Below, piece by piece: positions 18,115 to 25,348 of a stretch of DNA of 64,000 nucleotides (position 1 is its first letter; every line of letters starts with the position of its first letter). The stretch is from Candidatus Leptovillus gracilis (GTDB lineage Bacteria; Chloroflexota; Anaerolineae; Promineifilales; Promineifilaceae). Where the stretch lies: contig JADJXA010000006.1 of assembly GCA_016716065.1 (NCBI GenBank), forward strand, positions 280,686 through 344,685, written 5' to 3'. Below the pieces are notes generated by a model that was not told the DNA's origin, did no database searches, and saw only the letters and a program-made list of their open reading frames with translations. The position numbers and the translations under genes are program-made.

Positions 18115-18819
18115 TCAGGCGGCTTCAGGGGAAACGGCCGTTTCCCGCTCTTGCGCTTCTTGCTTTTCCTGCTCAGCCAACGCTTTGGCTGCTTCCCGTT
18201 TGATGGTGTCAATTTTGCGCAAGTCTACCAGATCAGGCCCCAACACCGGAATCGGCACAACGCCGGCCGTTGGATCATCTTTGCGGTACCAGGGGGCGGT
18301 GGCAATAGACTGCTGATCAATTTTCTCTTGCAAGGCAATCAGACCATTGATCAACGCCTGAGGGGTTGGCGGGCAGCCGGGGACATAGACATCTACCGGC
18401 AAAAACTTATCTATGCCATCCACCACGTTATACCCTTCTTTGAATGGGCCGCCACCAGAGGCGCAAGCGCCCATGCTCAGTACGTAGCGTGGTTCCGGCA
18501 TCTGGTTGTACAGGCGGACAATGGTGGGAACCATTTTTTTCGTCACCGTGCCCGAAATAATCATGAGATCCGACTGCCGGGGCGTGGCGCGGAATACTTC
18601 CATGCCAAAACGAGCCAGATCGTAGCGGCTGGAGGCCGTGCAAATCATCTCAATGGCGCAGCAGGCCAAACCGAAAACCATCGGCCAAATGGAATTACGT
18701 CTGGCCCAATTGTAAGCTGGGTCCAGCAGCTTGGCGATGTTGGTGATCATGACGTTGTTCGACAATTCTTCGGGAACAACTAAATCAGGGGCGACTGCGC
18801 CTGCATTTGAACTGGTCAT
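18115..18819 (-). CDS. nuoB: NADH-quinone oxidoreductase subunit B
   Basis: 234 residues. Carries cluster N2, the last Fe-S centre before quinone. All four ligands are visible: the CC pair in LACCAIEM near 57, Cys in MGACASGGGPF near 122 and Cys in VPGCPPTPQAL near 152. The C-terminus has an extra charged Glu/Lys tail of about 40 residues. The start codon overlaps the iscX stop in ATGA, so the two are translationally coupled. Confidence 0.97.
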   Translation of the reverse strand: MTSSNAGAVAPDLVVPEELSNNVMITNIAKLLDPAYNWARRNSIWPMVFGLACCAIEMICTASSRYDLARFGMEVFRATPRQSDLMIISGTVTKKMVPTIVRLYNQMPEPRYVLSMGACASGGGPFKEGYNVVDGIDKFLPVDVYVPGCPPTPQALINGLIALQEKIDQQSIATAPWYRKDDPTAGVVPIPVLGPDLVDLRKIDTIKREAAKALAEQEKQEAQERETAVSPEAA

Positions 18820-19037
18820 AAATTCGCTGTCTCCTCAAACCATACAATTTGTATGTCCATTAACATTCGTTCGGTAGCTAGATCAGGATCATCGGCAAAA
18901 CCAGGCAAGGTCTGAATAAGTTCTGTCATTTCCTGGAGACCCACCTGTTCAGGGGTAAGGTTTGGGTAATTGTCTATCAGCGCCATGGCAATGGCATATG
19001 TGGCATCCCAAAAGAGTTCAGGATTATCTCCCGTCAA
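18816..19037 (-). CDS. iscX: IscX-type Fe-S assembly protein
   Basis: 73 residues, acidic. It matches the IscX (YfhJ) pattern: FWDATYAIAMALIDNYP, then a D-L-rich middle (LPGFADDPDL) and a final IVWFEE. IscX binds IscS and modulates iron entry during Fe-S cluster assembly. In E. coli it closes the isc operon; here it is the first gene of a complex I segment and overlaps nuoB by 4 bp. A consensus promoter lies about 90 bp upstream. Confidence 0.85.
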   Translation of the reverse strand: MTGDNPELFWDATYAIAMALIDNYPNLTPEQVGLQEMTELIQTLPGFADDPDLATERMLMDIQIVWFEETANL

Positions 19038-19128
19038 AATGTGTCTCCTGACCTGGAAAATATGCCAGGTAAGTATAAACTATTGTCATAAACGGGGCGA
19101 GAACTTATTTATGAGAATTTTCCCGATG

Positions 19129-19157
19129 AGTGTATCTTTGGGTCTGGTGATTGTCAA
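19129..19157 (-). promoter_or_regulatory. Promoter of the iscX-nuoB-nuoCD-nuoI operon
   Basis: On the minus strand TTGACA (19152-19157), a 17-bp spacer and TACACT (19129-19134). The leader of about 85 nt contains a small hairpin, ACCTGG/CCAGGT, near 19055-19075. Confidence 0.75.
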
Positions 19158-19195
19158 AGTTTTTAAGCTGGTGTTCAGTGACTGAGGAAGATAAT

Positions 19196-20341
19196 TTGAG
19201 CCAACGACTACGCATAGCCCTGGTTTCCCCTTATCATGGCGGCAGCCACCAATCCTGGGCGGAGGGGTTGATGGCTGAAAGCCAACAGGAGATGCGGCTG
19301 TTTGCCCTGCCGGACCGCTTCTGGAAGTGGCGGATGCATGGCGGCGCGGTCACGCTGGCGCAGCAGTTTCGCGCCGCGCGCTTTGCCGCCGACATGGTTT
19401 TGGCGACAGACATGCTGGACCTGACGACGTTTTTGGCCCTGACCCGCCCGCAAACTAGCCGCACACCGGTGGGCCTGTACATGCACGAAAATCAGCTCAC
19501 GTATCCACTGCCGATAGACGGCCGTACCGGACCCATGCGCCGCCAACATGGCGAGCGTGACTTGCATTACGTGTTTATCAATTTCGCCTCCATGCTGGCC
19601 GCCGACTTTGTGCTGTTCAACTCGCGCTATCATTTGGAAAGCTGGTTTGCGGCGCTGCCCGGCTTTCTGCGCCATTTCCCGGAGTATCAGGAACTGTCCA
19701 GCGTGGCCGCGCTGCGGGCCAAAAGCCAGGTTTTGCCAGTGGGTATTCATCTAGCGGATCTGCAAAGTGGGGCAACGGCCGTACAGTCCCACCCGCCCCA
19801 GCGCCCACCCCTCATCCTGTGGAATCAACGCTGGGAATATGACAAGAACCCAGATGACTTTTTTCGGGCGCTGTTGGCATTGGCTGAAGCGGGGATAGCC
19901 TTTGAGGTGGCTCTATGCGGTGAGGTATTTGGTAAACGGCCGTCCATCTTCCAGGAAGCCATCACTTGTTTGGGCGAGCGGGTGGTCCATGTGGGCTATG
20001 CACCGCGGGAACAGTACCGCGCCCTGCTGTGGGCCGCCGACCTGACTATTTCGACGGCCCACCATGAGTTTTTTGGCATCAGTATTTTGGAGGCCATTGC
20101 CTGCCACACCTTCCCACTGCTGCCCAACCGCCTCAGCTACCCGGAGTTAATTCCCGACTTGTACCACCAATATTGTCTATACGAAAATCAGGCCGGTTTG
20201 CAGGCGCGGCTGGGGCACGCCCTGACCCACCCAGAGGAAATGAAAATGGTGGCGCGGGAGATGGCCGCGGCCATTACTGTCTACGACTGGCGACAACTGG
20301 CGCCCCGTTACGACCAGATATTGGCCCAATTCAGCCGTTGA
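19196..20341 (+). CDS. DUF3524 glycosyltransferase, tRNA-queuosine alpha-mannosyltransferase-like
   Basis: 381 residues from a TTG at 19196, preceded by GAGGAAG at a good distance; a GTG at 19178 and an ATG at 19151 are in frame but less well placed. The N-terminal half carries the DUF3524 signature (SPYHGGSHQSWAEGL, then MHENQLTYPL and VFINFASMLAADFVLFNS). The C-terminal half is a GT4-type donor domain (ILWNQRWEYDKNPDDFF, and HHEFFGISILEAIACHTFPLLP). The animal homologue GTDC1/QTMAN adds mannose to queuosine of tRNA-Asp. Function here is inferred from family. It diverges from the iscX-nuo operon. Confidence 0.85.
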   Translation: MSQRLRIALVSPYHGGSHQSWAEGLMAESQQEMRLFALPDRFWKWRMHGGAVTLAQQFRAARFAADMVLATDMLDLTTFLALTRPQTSRTPVGLYMHENQLTYPLPIDGRTGPMRRQHGERDLHYVFINFASMLAADFVLFNSRYHLESWFAALPGFLRHFPEYQELSSVAALRAKSQVLPVGIHLADLQSGATAVQSHPPQRPPLILWNQRWEYDKNPDDFFRALLALAEAGIAFEVALCGEVFGKRPSIFQEAITCLGERVVHVGYAPREQYRALLWAADLTISTAHHEFFGISILEAIACHTFPLLPNRLSYPELIPDLYHQYCLYENQAGLQARLGHALTHPEEMKMVAREMAAAITVYDWRQLAPRYDQILAQFSR

Positions 20342-20420
20342 TTTCTTCGGCAGGCCGCCTGAAATGGGGTATAGTCTTTGACCTTTTAACCGATTGCCCA
20401 ACCTGGAAAGGTGAAACGAT

Positions 20421-21341
20421 ATGACCCAACAAGAGCCTAAACGTATTGGCATTCTAATCGGCGGAGAAGCTGAATGGCCTGACGCCTTTTTACACGCCGT
20501 CAACAGCGCCGGACAAGACGTTGTCGCTGAACTGGTTCAGATTGGCGGCACATTTGTAGACGAAGCCTGCCCGTATCACGTCATCGTAGACCGCATCTCC
20601 AACGAAACGCCCTATTACCGCGCCTATGCCAAATATGCCGCGCTGCAGAACTGTTACATCATCAACAACCCCTTCATCTGGTCAGCCGACAGTAAATTTT
20701 ACGGTCTGGCCCTGGTTAAGCAGTTGGGCATGAACAGCCCGCGTACGGTGGCCCTGCCCAACAAATATATTCGCCTGCAAGACGTTGGGCCAGACGCCTT
20801 CCGCAACCTGGTTTACCCCATGAATTGGGAGGGGATCGTGGATTATGTGGGTGTGCCGGCCATCTTCAAAGACATGAACAGCGGCGGCCGTCATGTGGTC
20901 CACCGTGTCCACGATGTAGATGAATTGATTCAACAGTACGATGAAAGCGGCACCCGCAGTATGATTTTGCAGGAGCTGATCGAGTCTGATGTGCATTTTC
21001 ACGCCCTGGTCATCGGCCAGGAAACGGCACTGCTGCTGCAATATGATGTGGGGAACGGCCGTTACCTCCCCCAACCCACCCATCTGCCCAAAAAACTAAA
21101 AGATTACCTGCAAAAAGACGCCCTGACCCTCACCCGCGCCTATCAATACGACGTCAACATGGTCGAATTTGTCATTAAAGACGACCGCCCCGTTGTCATT
21201 AACAGCACCAATCCCGTGCCCGTCATAGACCACACGCTCATGAGTGATGAACAGTTCAACTGGTGCATTCAGCAAATGGCGAAACTAGCCATTGACCGCG
21301 CCCATCAGCCACCCGCGCAAAAAACATTGCGCGATTTTTAA
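20421..21341 (+). CDS. ATP-grasp family protein (RimK/glutathione synthetase-like)
   Basis: 306 residues. An N-terminal pre-ATP-grasp region (RIGILIGGEAEWPDAFLHAV) precedes an ATP-grasp fold from about 100. Features include the lid lysine region AIFKDMNSGGRHVV, the adenine-binding ILQELIESDVHFHALVIG, and MVEFVIKDDRPVVINSTNP holding the metal-binding acid and Asn. Such enzymes join a carboxylate to an amine, using ATP. The substrate is not evident. AAGGTG precedes the ATG. It is 80 bp downstream of the mannosyltransferase-like gene and may be co-transcribed. Confidence 0.8.
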   Translation: MTQQEPKRIGILIGGEAEWPDAFLHAVNSAGQDVVAELVQIGGTFVDEACPYHVIVDRISNETPYYRAYAKYAALQNCYIINNPFIWSADSKFYGLALVKQLGMNSPRTVALPNKYIRLQDVGPDAFRNLVYPMNWEGIVDYVGVPAIFKDMNSGGRHVVHRVHDVDELIQQYDESGTRSMILQELIESDVHFHALVIGQETALLLQYDVGNGRYLPQPTHLPKKLKDYLQKDALTLTRAYQYDVNMVEFVIKDDRPVVINSTNPVPVIDHTLMSDEQFNWCIQQMAKLAIDRAHQPPAQKTLRDF

Positions 21342-21454
21342 ACCGCCAGAGGAGCCTACTGGGTACGGCGCGGTTTCCAGGGTCACAGAACGCCGCTTTG
21401 TCGCGCAGCGCAAATTGTCGCCGCCCAAAATGAACATGGTATAATCACCTGCCG

Positions 21455-21493
21455 CATGGTTGACACAGCAACCATGCCGTTGTATACAACGGC
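21455..21493. promoter_or_regulatory. Promoter and palindromic operator of glgP
   Basis: TTGACA (21460-21465), 17-bp spacer, TATACA (21483-21488). The 18-bp perfect palindrome GCCGTTGTATACAACGGC (21476-21493) covers the -10. A second inverted repeat, CATGGTT/AACCATG (21455-21461 and 21470-21476), covers the -35. The rest of the 257-bp gap is a leader of about 105 nt with no gene. Confidence 0.75.
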
Positions 21494-21598
21494 AATCTGG
21501 CAAAAGGATACCGCCCCCTGGCGCGGTAACGCCTTACATCTGGGCAATGCACCTGATTCAAAAAACGAGTTAACAAACATACAAGCAAGGATATCTCA

Positions 21599-23731
21599 AT
21601 GATTAACTTTGAAAATAAGATCCCCGAAAAAATCGGCCGTCTGCCTGAACTGGCTTATAACCTGTGGTGGAGTTGGACACCCGAAGCGCGTAACGTATTC
21701 AAGCGATTGGATTATACGCTCTGGCGCAGCACGCAGCATAACCCGGTGCAAATGCTGCAAGAAATGAGCGCCCAGCAGTTACAGGCGGCAACGGAAGATG
21801 TGACCTTTATCCACCAATACAACAAAGCCATGCTGCTGTATGACCAGAAAATCCGCAGCAACCATACCTGGTTCCGCACCCAATTCCCCGAAGTTACCAA
21901 CAAAACCATCGCCTATTTTTCCTTCGAGTTTGGCCTGCACAGTTCTGTGCCCATTTACTCTGGCGGTTTAGGCATTCTTTCAGGTGACCACGCCAAAGAG
22001 GCCAGCGACCTGGGCCTGCCGTTTGTCGGCGTTGGCTTTTTGTACCCGCAGGGCTATTTCCGGCAGCGCATCCCAGGGCATGGCTGGCAAGAAGCCGTGT
22101 ACCAACAATTAGACGTAGACAAAGCGCCGATTGCGCCGGTTTACCTTTCGGAAGATCAGGAACTGCTCGTCAGCGTGCGCGTCGGCGACCGGGACGTTTA
22201 TGTTCGTATCTGGCACATTCAGGTGGGACGGATTTCGCTGTACTTGCTGGACACCGATGTAGATGAAAACGACCCCTGGGACAGAGAATTATCAGCCCGT
22301 CTCTATTCTGGCGACAGTGAAACGCGCATTCGCCAGGAAATCTTGTTGGGCATTGGCGGCGTGCGCGTGCTGCGCGCCTTAAACATCCACCCCACCGTCT
22401 GGCATATGAACGAAGGGCATTCGGCCTTTTTACTGCTGGAATTGATTCGGGAAAAAGTGGCCGCCGGCATGAGTTTTGCCGAAGCCTCCGCCCAGGTGCG
22501 CCAACATTCTGTATTCACCACCCACACGCCGGTTCCGGCCGGCCATGATGCGTTCACTTTCCAGGTGGTGGAACATTATTTCAATGGTTTTTGGGACCAA
22601 TTGGGCATCAGCCGTGAAGAGTTTCTCGGTTTGGGCAAAAACCAGGAAGCCTGGGGAGTTGCTTTTAACATGACAGTGATGGCCCTGGCTCTGGCCGGCC
22701 GGGCCAATGGGGTGAGCAAGCTGCATGGCGAAGTGTCGCGTAAAATGTGGCAGCATGTCTGGCCGACAAAAGCAGAAGATGATATACCGATCACTTCCAT
22801 CACCAATGGGGTGCATATCTCCACCTGGATTAGCAGCGAGCTGTATGCGCTGTACAACAAATATGTTGGCCTGGATTGGGTGACCGAGGAAGACAACCCC
22901 AAAATCTGGGAGCGGCTGGCCGACATACCGGACGCCGAATTGTGGGAAGTCCATCTAGACCTGAAGCGGAAGTTAATCAGCTTCTTGCGCGAACGGGCGC
23001 GGCGGCGCTGGGTGGATGGCACCAACGATCCGTCACAAATCCTCACCGGCGGTATGCTGCTGGACCCAGATGCGCTGACCATTGGGTTTGCGCGCCGTTT
23101 TGCCACCTATAAGCGGGCCGATCTGATTTTCCGTGACATGGGGCGTTTACAGGCAATGGTGCATGATATCCACCGGCCAATGCAGATTATTTTCGCCGGC
23201 AAAGCGCATCCGGCCGATGATCCCGGCAAAAGTTTGATTCAGCAAATCTATAATCTGTCGCGCAACAGCAACCTGGGCGGCCGGGTGGCGTTTGTGGAGG
23301 ATTATGATATGCACGTGGCCCGCTATTTGACGCAAGGGGTGGATGTGTGGCTGAACACGCCGCAGCGGCCGCGCGAGGCCAGCGGCACCAGTGGCATGAA
23401 AGCGGCCGTGAATGGGGTCATCAATTGCAGCATTTTAGATGGGTGGTGGGTCGAAGGGTACAATGGGGCCAATGGTTGGGCTATTGGCAAGGCCAAACAT
23501 TACGATAATCCATACCAACAAGACACGGAAGACGGCCGTTCCCTTTACCAACTCCTGGAAGAAGAAATCATCCCCACGTTCTATAAACGTGACGGGGACA
23601 ATGTGCCCCGCGGCTGGGTGGAAATTATGCGCGAATCCATTCGCTCCTGCGCCCCCAACTTCGGCACGCGGCGCATGGTCAAGGAATACACCACCGAATT
23701 GTATATTCCGGCCATGAATTCTGAAGATTGA
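21599..23731 (+). CDS. glgP: Alpha-glucan phosphorylase
   Basis: 710 residues. Releases glucose-1-phosphate from glycogen or maltodextrin. An N-terminal DUF3417 domain (about 10-100, with AYNLWWSWTPEA) is typical of the short bacterial/archaeal type. Other marks are FEFGLHSSVPIYSGGLGILSGD, the glucan-site HMNEGHSAF-type WHMNEGHSAFLLLE, and the PLP-lysine region ASGTSGMKAAVNG near 600. AAGGAT lies before the ATG. It has its own regulated promoter and a long 3' hairpin. No other glycogen genes are in the window. Confidence 0.96.
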   Translation: MINFENKIPEKIGRLPELAYNLWWSWTPEARNVFKRLDYTLWRSTQHNPVQMLQEMSAQQLQAATEDVTFIHQYNKAMLLYDQKIRSNHTWFRTQFPEVTNKTIAYFSFEFGLHSSVPIYSGGLGILSGDHAKEASDLGLPFVGVGFLYPQGYFRQRIPGHGWQEAVYQQLDVDKAPIAPVYLSEDQELLVSVRVGDRDVYVRIWHIQVGRISLYLLDTDVDENDPWDRELSARLYSGDSETRIRQEILLGIGGVRVLRALNIHPTVWHMNEGHSAFLLLELIREKVAAGMSFAEASAQVRQHSVFTTHTPVPAGHDAFTFQVVEHYFNGFWDQLGISREEFLGLGKNQEAWGVAFNMTVMALALAGRANGVSKLHGEVSRKMWQHVWPTKAEDDIPITSITNGVHISTWISSELYALYNKYVGLDWVTEEDNPKIWERLADIPDAELWEVHLDLKRKLISFLRERARRRWVDGTNDPSQILTGGMLLDPDALTIGFARRFATYKRADLIFRDMGRLQAMVHDIHRPMQIIFAGKAHPADDPGKSLIQQIYNLSRNSNLGGRVAFVEDYDMHVARYLTQGVDVWLNTPQRPREASGTSGMKAAVNGVINCSILDGWWVEGYNGANGWAIGKAKHYDNPYQQDTEDGRSLYQLLEEEIIPTFYKRDGDNVPRGWVEIMRESIRSCAPNFGTRRMVKEYTTELYIPAMNSED

Positions 23732-23740
23732 TTGAAATAT

Positions 23741-23778
23741 AGGCGTCATGGGTCTTTAGCCAAAGGCCCATGACGCCT
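23741..23778. terminator. 17-bp hairpin after glgP
   Basis: 23741-23757 pairs with 23762-23778 (one G-T wobble) around AGCC. It has no T run, so it may act as a transcript stabiliser or a weak terminator. Confidence 0.6.
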
Positions 23779-23798
23779 GATTCAGGAACATCGTTTCT

Positions 23799-24140
23799 AT
23801 GCGCTGGCTGCGTCGTTTCGTTTACCTTCTGATTTTTAGCGTGTGGCTGATGGTGATGATATTCCCCTGCATGGCCTTTACATTGGCAATGGAGCAGCAG
23901 ATAGCGCTGGGCCAGGAAGAAAGCAGCCATATTCGCATCTTTTTGCTTCAGGAACCAAAAAAGGAAGGGGTGGCGGTGGAATGGAAACGGCCGTCCACCC
24001 GGCAAAGCAACTGCCTTAAAACCAGCGTCACCTACCTGATGTGGGTTGGTGAAGGTGAAAATACCGTCTACTGCCAGTGTATTGATCCCCAAACAGGCCA
24101 AACGCGCTCCGCTGACCCACAAACGTGCCGCCTGCCCTAA
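23799..24140 (+). CDS. Small membrane-anchored or secreted protein, unknown
   Basis: 113 residues. A basic start (MRWLRR) and a long hydrophobic segment at about 8-31 look like a signal anchor. The rest is a small hydrophilic domain with three Cys in the C-terminal third (TVYCQCIDPQTG and a final QTCRLP), which suggests an extracytoplasmic fold. I recognise no family. It follows glgP after the hairpin and precedes another small membrane protein. Confidence 0.55.
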   Translation: MRWLRRFVYLLIFSVWLMVMIFPCMAFTLAMEQQIALGQEESSHIRIFLLQEPKKEGVAVEWKRPSTRQSNCLKTSVTYLMWVGEGENTVYCQCIDPQTGQTRSADPQTCRLP

Positions 24141-24210
24141 AAAATCACCAAAAATGTTCGCAGCAACTTCATGACTTGTGATACAATCACCAACAGTTAA
24201 GAAGATGCCT

Positions 24211-24732
24211 ATGTCACAGTCAGAACCCTATTTTACGCCGCAGCCACTCCCCTTTCAGCCCAGTCCGCAACAACTGGAGCGAAAAGCAGCGCTGCATCGT
24301 TTTAACCGCCTGTTTGTTTACCTGCCCCTCGGTGTGGTGATCCTTGTCGCCCTATCCCTGATTATCTTGCTGCTGGTTGGCGTTTTGGCCCCTGGCTTAA
24401 CCGGCGCGGCCGAGTTTGCCTCCGCCCTGGCCGACATCATCATCATCTTGTTTAGCCTTCCTTTGATGATGATTTGCGCCCTGGGTCCGGCGATGCTGGT
24501 GGGGTTGATTGCCTGGGGCCGTAACCGACGCCAGCAAGGAATCCCGCGGCTGGATGATGGCGGCCGTATCCAGGAATTGTTATGGAAACTCGACAGTCTG
24601 GTCCAACAAGCACAAACCAGAACAGCCGAAATAACGCCTAAACTCAGCGGCGTCATCATCGAATTCAACGCCAGGTTGTCTTACCTGACGGCCTTCCTGC
24701 AAAAAATAGGCACGTACCTGAAACGGAGCTAA
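24211..24732 (+). CDS. Two-TM membrane protein, unknown
   Basis: 173 residues from the ATG at 24211, which has AAGAAG six bases upstream; ATG 24205 and GTG 24178 are in-frame alternatives. A Pro/Gln-rich cytosolic head is followed by hydrophobic segments at about 35-65 and 75-105, then an amphipathic helical tail (IQELLWKLDSLVQQAQTRT). It lies six bp before the next small gene, so these form an operon leading to the response regulator. Confidence 0.6.
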   Translation: MSQSEPYFTPQPLPFQPSPQQLERKAALHRFNRLFVYLPLGVVILVALSLIILLLVGVLAPGLTGAAEFASALADIIIILFSLPLMMICALGPAMLVGLIAWGRNRRQQGIPRLDDGGRIQELLWKLDSLVQQAQTRTAEITPKLSGVIIEFNARLSYLTAFLQKIGTYLKRS

Positions 24733-24738
24733 TAAATT

Positions 24739-24954
24739 ATGTCAACAGAAGAAAATGGAAATTGGAAAACAAAGATGCTGCTCATCGGTGCAATTAGCGG
24801 CGCCCTCATTGGATTAGGCACAGCTTACCTGATGGCGCGCACATCTGAAGAAAAACATGGCGGACCACCAGAAATCAGCACAACCGAAGCGCTGCGCATC
24901 GGCATCAACGCCATCGGTCTTATTCGGGGCATTGCCGCGTTAGGCGATAGTTAG
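24739..24954 (+). CDS. Small glycine-zipper membrane protein, unknown
   Basis: 71 residues with one membrane segment at about 12-34 (LLIGAISGALIGLGTAYLMA), whose G-x3-G spacing suggests helix packing as in YtxH-like proteins. The tail is hydrophilic. It sits between the two-TM protein (6 bp upstream) and the response regulator (13 bp downstream). Confidence 0.6.
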   Translation: MSTEENGNWKTKMLLIGAISGALIGLGTAYLMARTSEEKHGGPPEISTTEALRIGINAIGLIRGIAALGDS

Positions 24955-24967
24955 CAAGGGTGCGCCC

Positions 24968-25348
24968 ATGAATACGGTGGTCATCGTAGATGACGATTCA
25001 ACAAACGTCAGTCTGTTGAAGATGTTGCTCGAATTGGACGGCTATGCCGTCTTAGCTTGCAAGAATATAGACGAAGCGCAAACGGCCGCCGCCCAAGATG
25101 TTGATGCGTTTGTCATTGATTGTTACCTGGCGCAAGGCGCCAGCGGCTTAAGTCTGCTTAAAGACGTTCGTTCGGGGCAAACGGCCGCAAATAAAAACTG
25201 CGTTGTCCTCATGGTCTCCGGTGATTATCGCCTGGAAAACGAAGCCCTGGCTGCCGGGGCCGACGACTTCTTTCTGAAACCCTACTCCCCCAGTACCCTA
25301 AGCAACAACCTACATGCTCTGCTGCTTAAAAAGGAACATAGTGGCTAG
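24968..25348 (+). CDS. Single-domain response regulator (CheY-like receiver)
   Basis: 126 residues, receiver domain only. Acidic pocket VDDD at 8-10, phospho-acceptor Asp in FVIDCYL near 56, Ser in MVSGDYR and the conserved LKPYSP Lys near 105. It has no output domain, so it should act by protein contact. No histidine kinase is in the window. Its last 8 bp overlap the next gene's GTG start, which ties its expression to the PHP/AlbA protein. Confidence 0.88.
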   Translation: MNTVVIVDDDSTNVSLLKMLLELDGYAVLACKNIDEAQTAAAQDVDAFVIDCYLAQGASGLSLLKDVRSGQTAANKNCVVLMVSGDYRLENEALAAGADDFFLKPYSPSTLSNNLHALLLKKEHSG

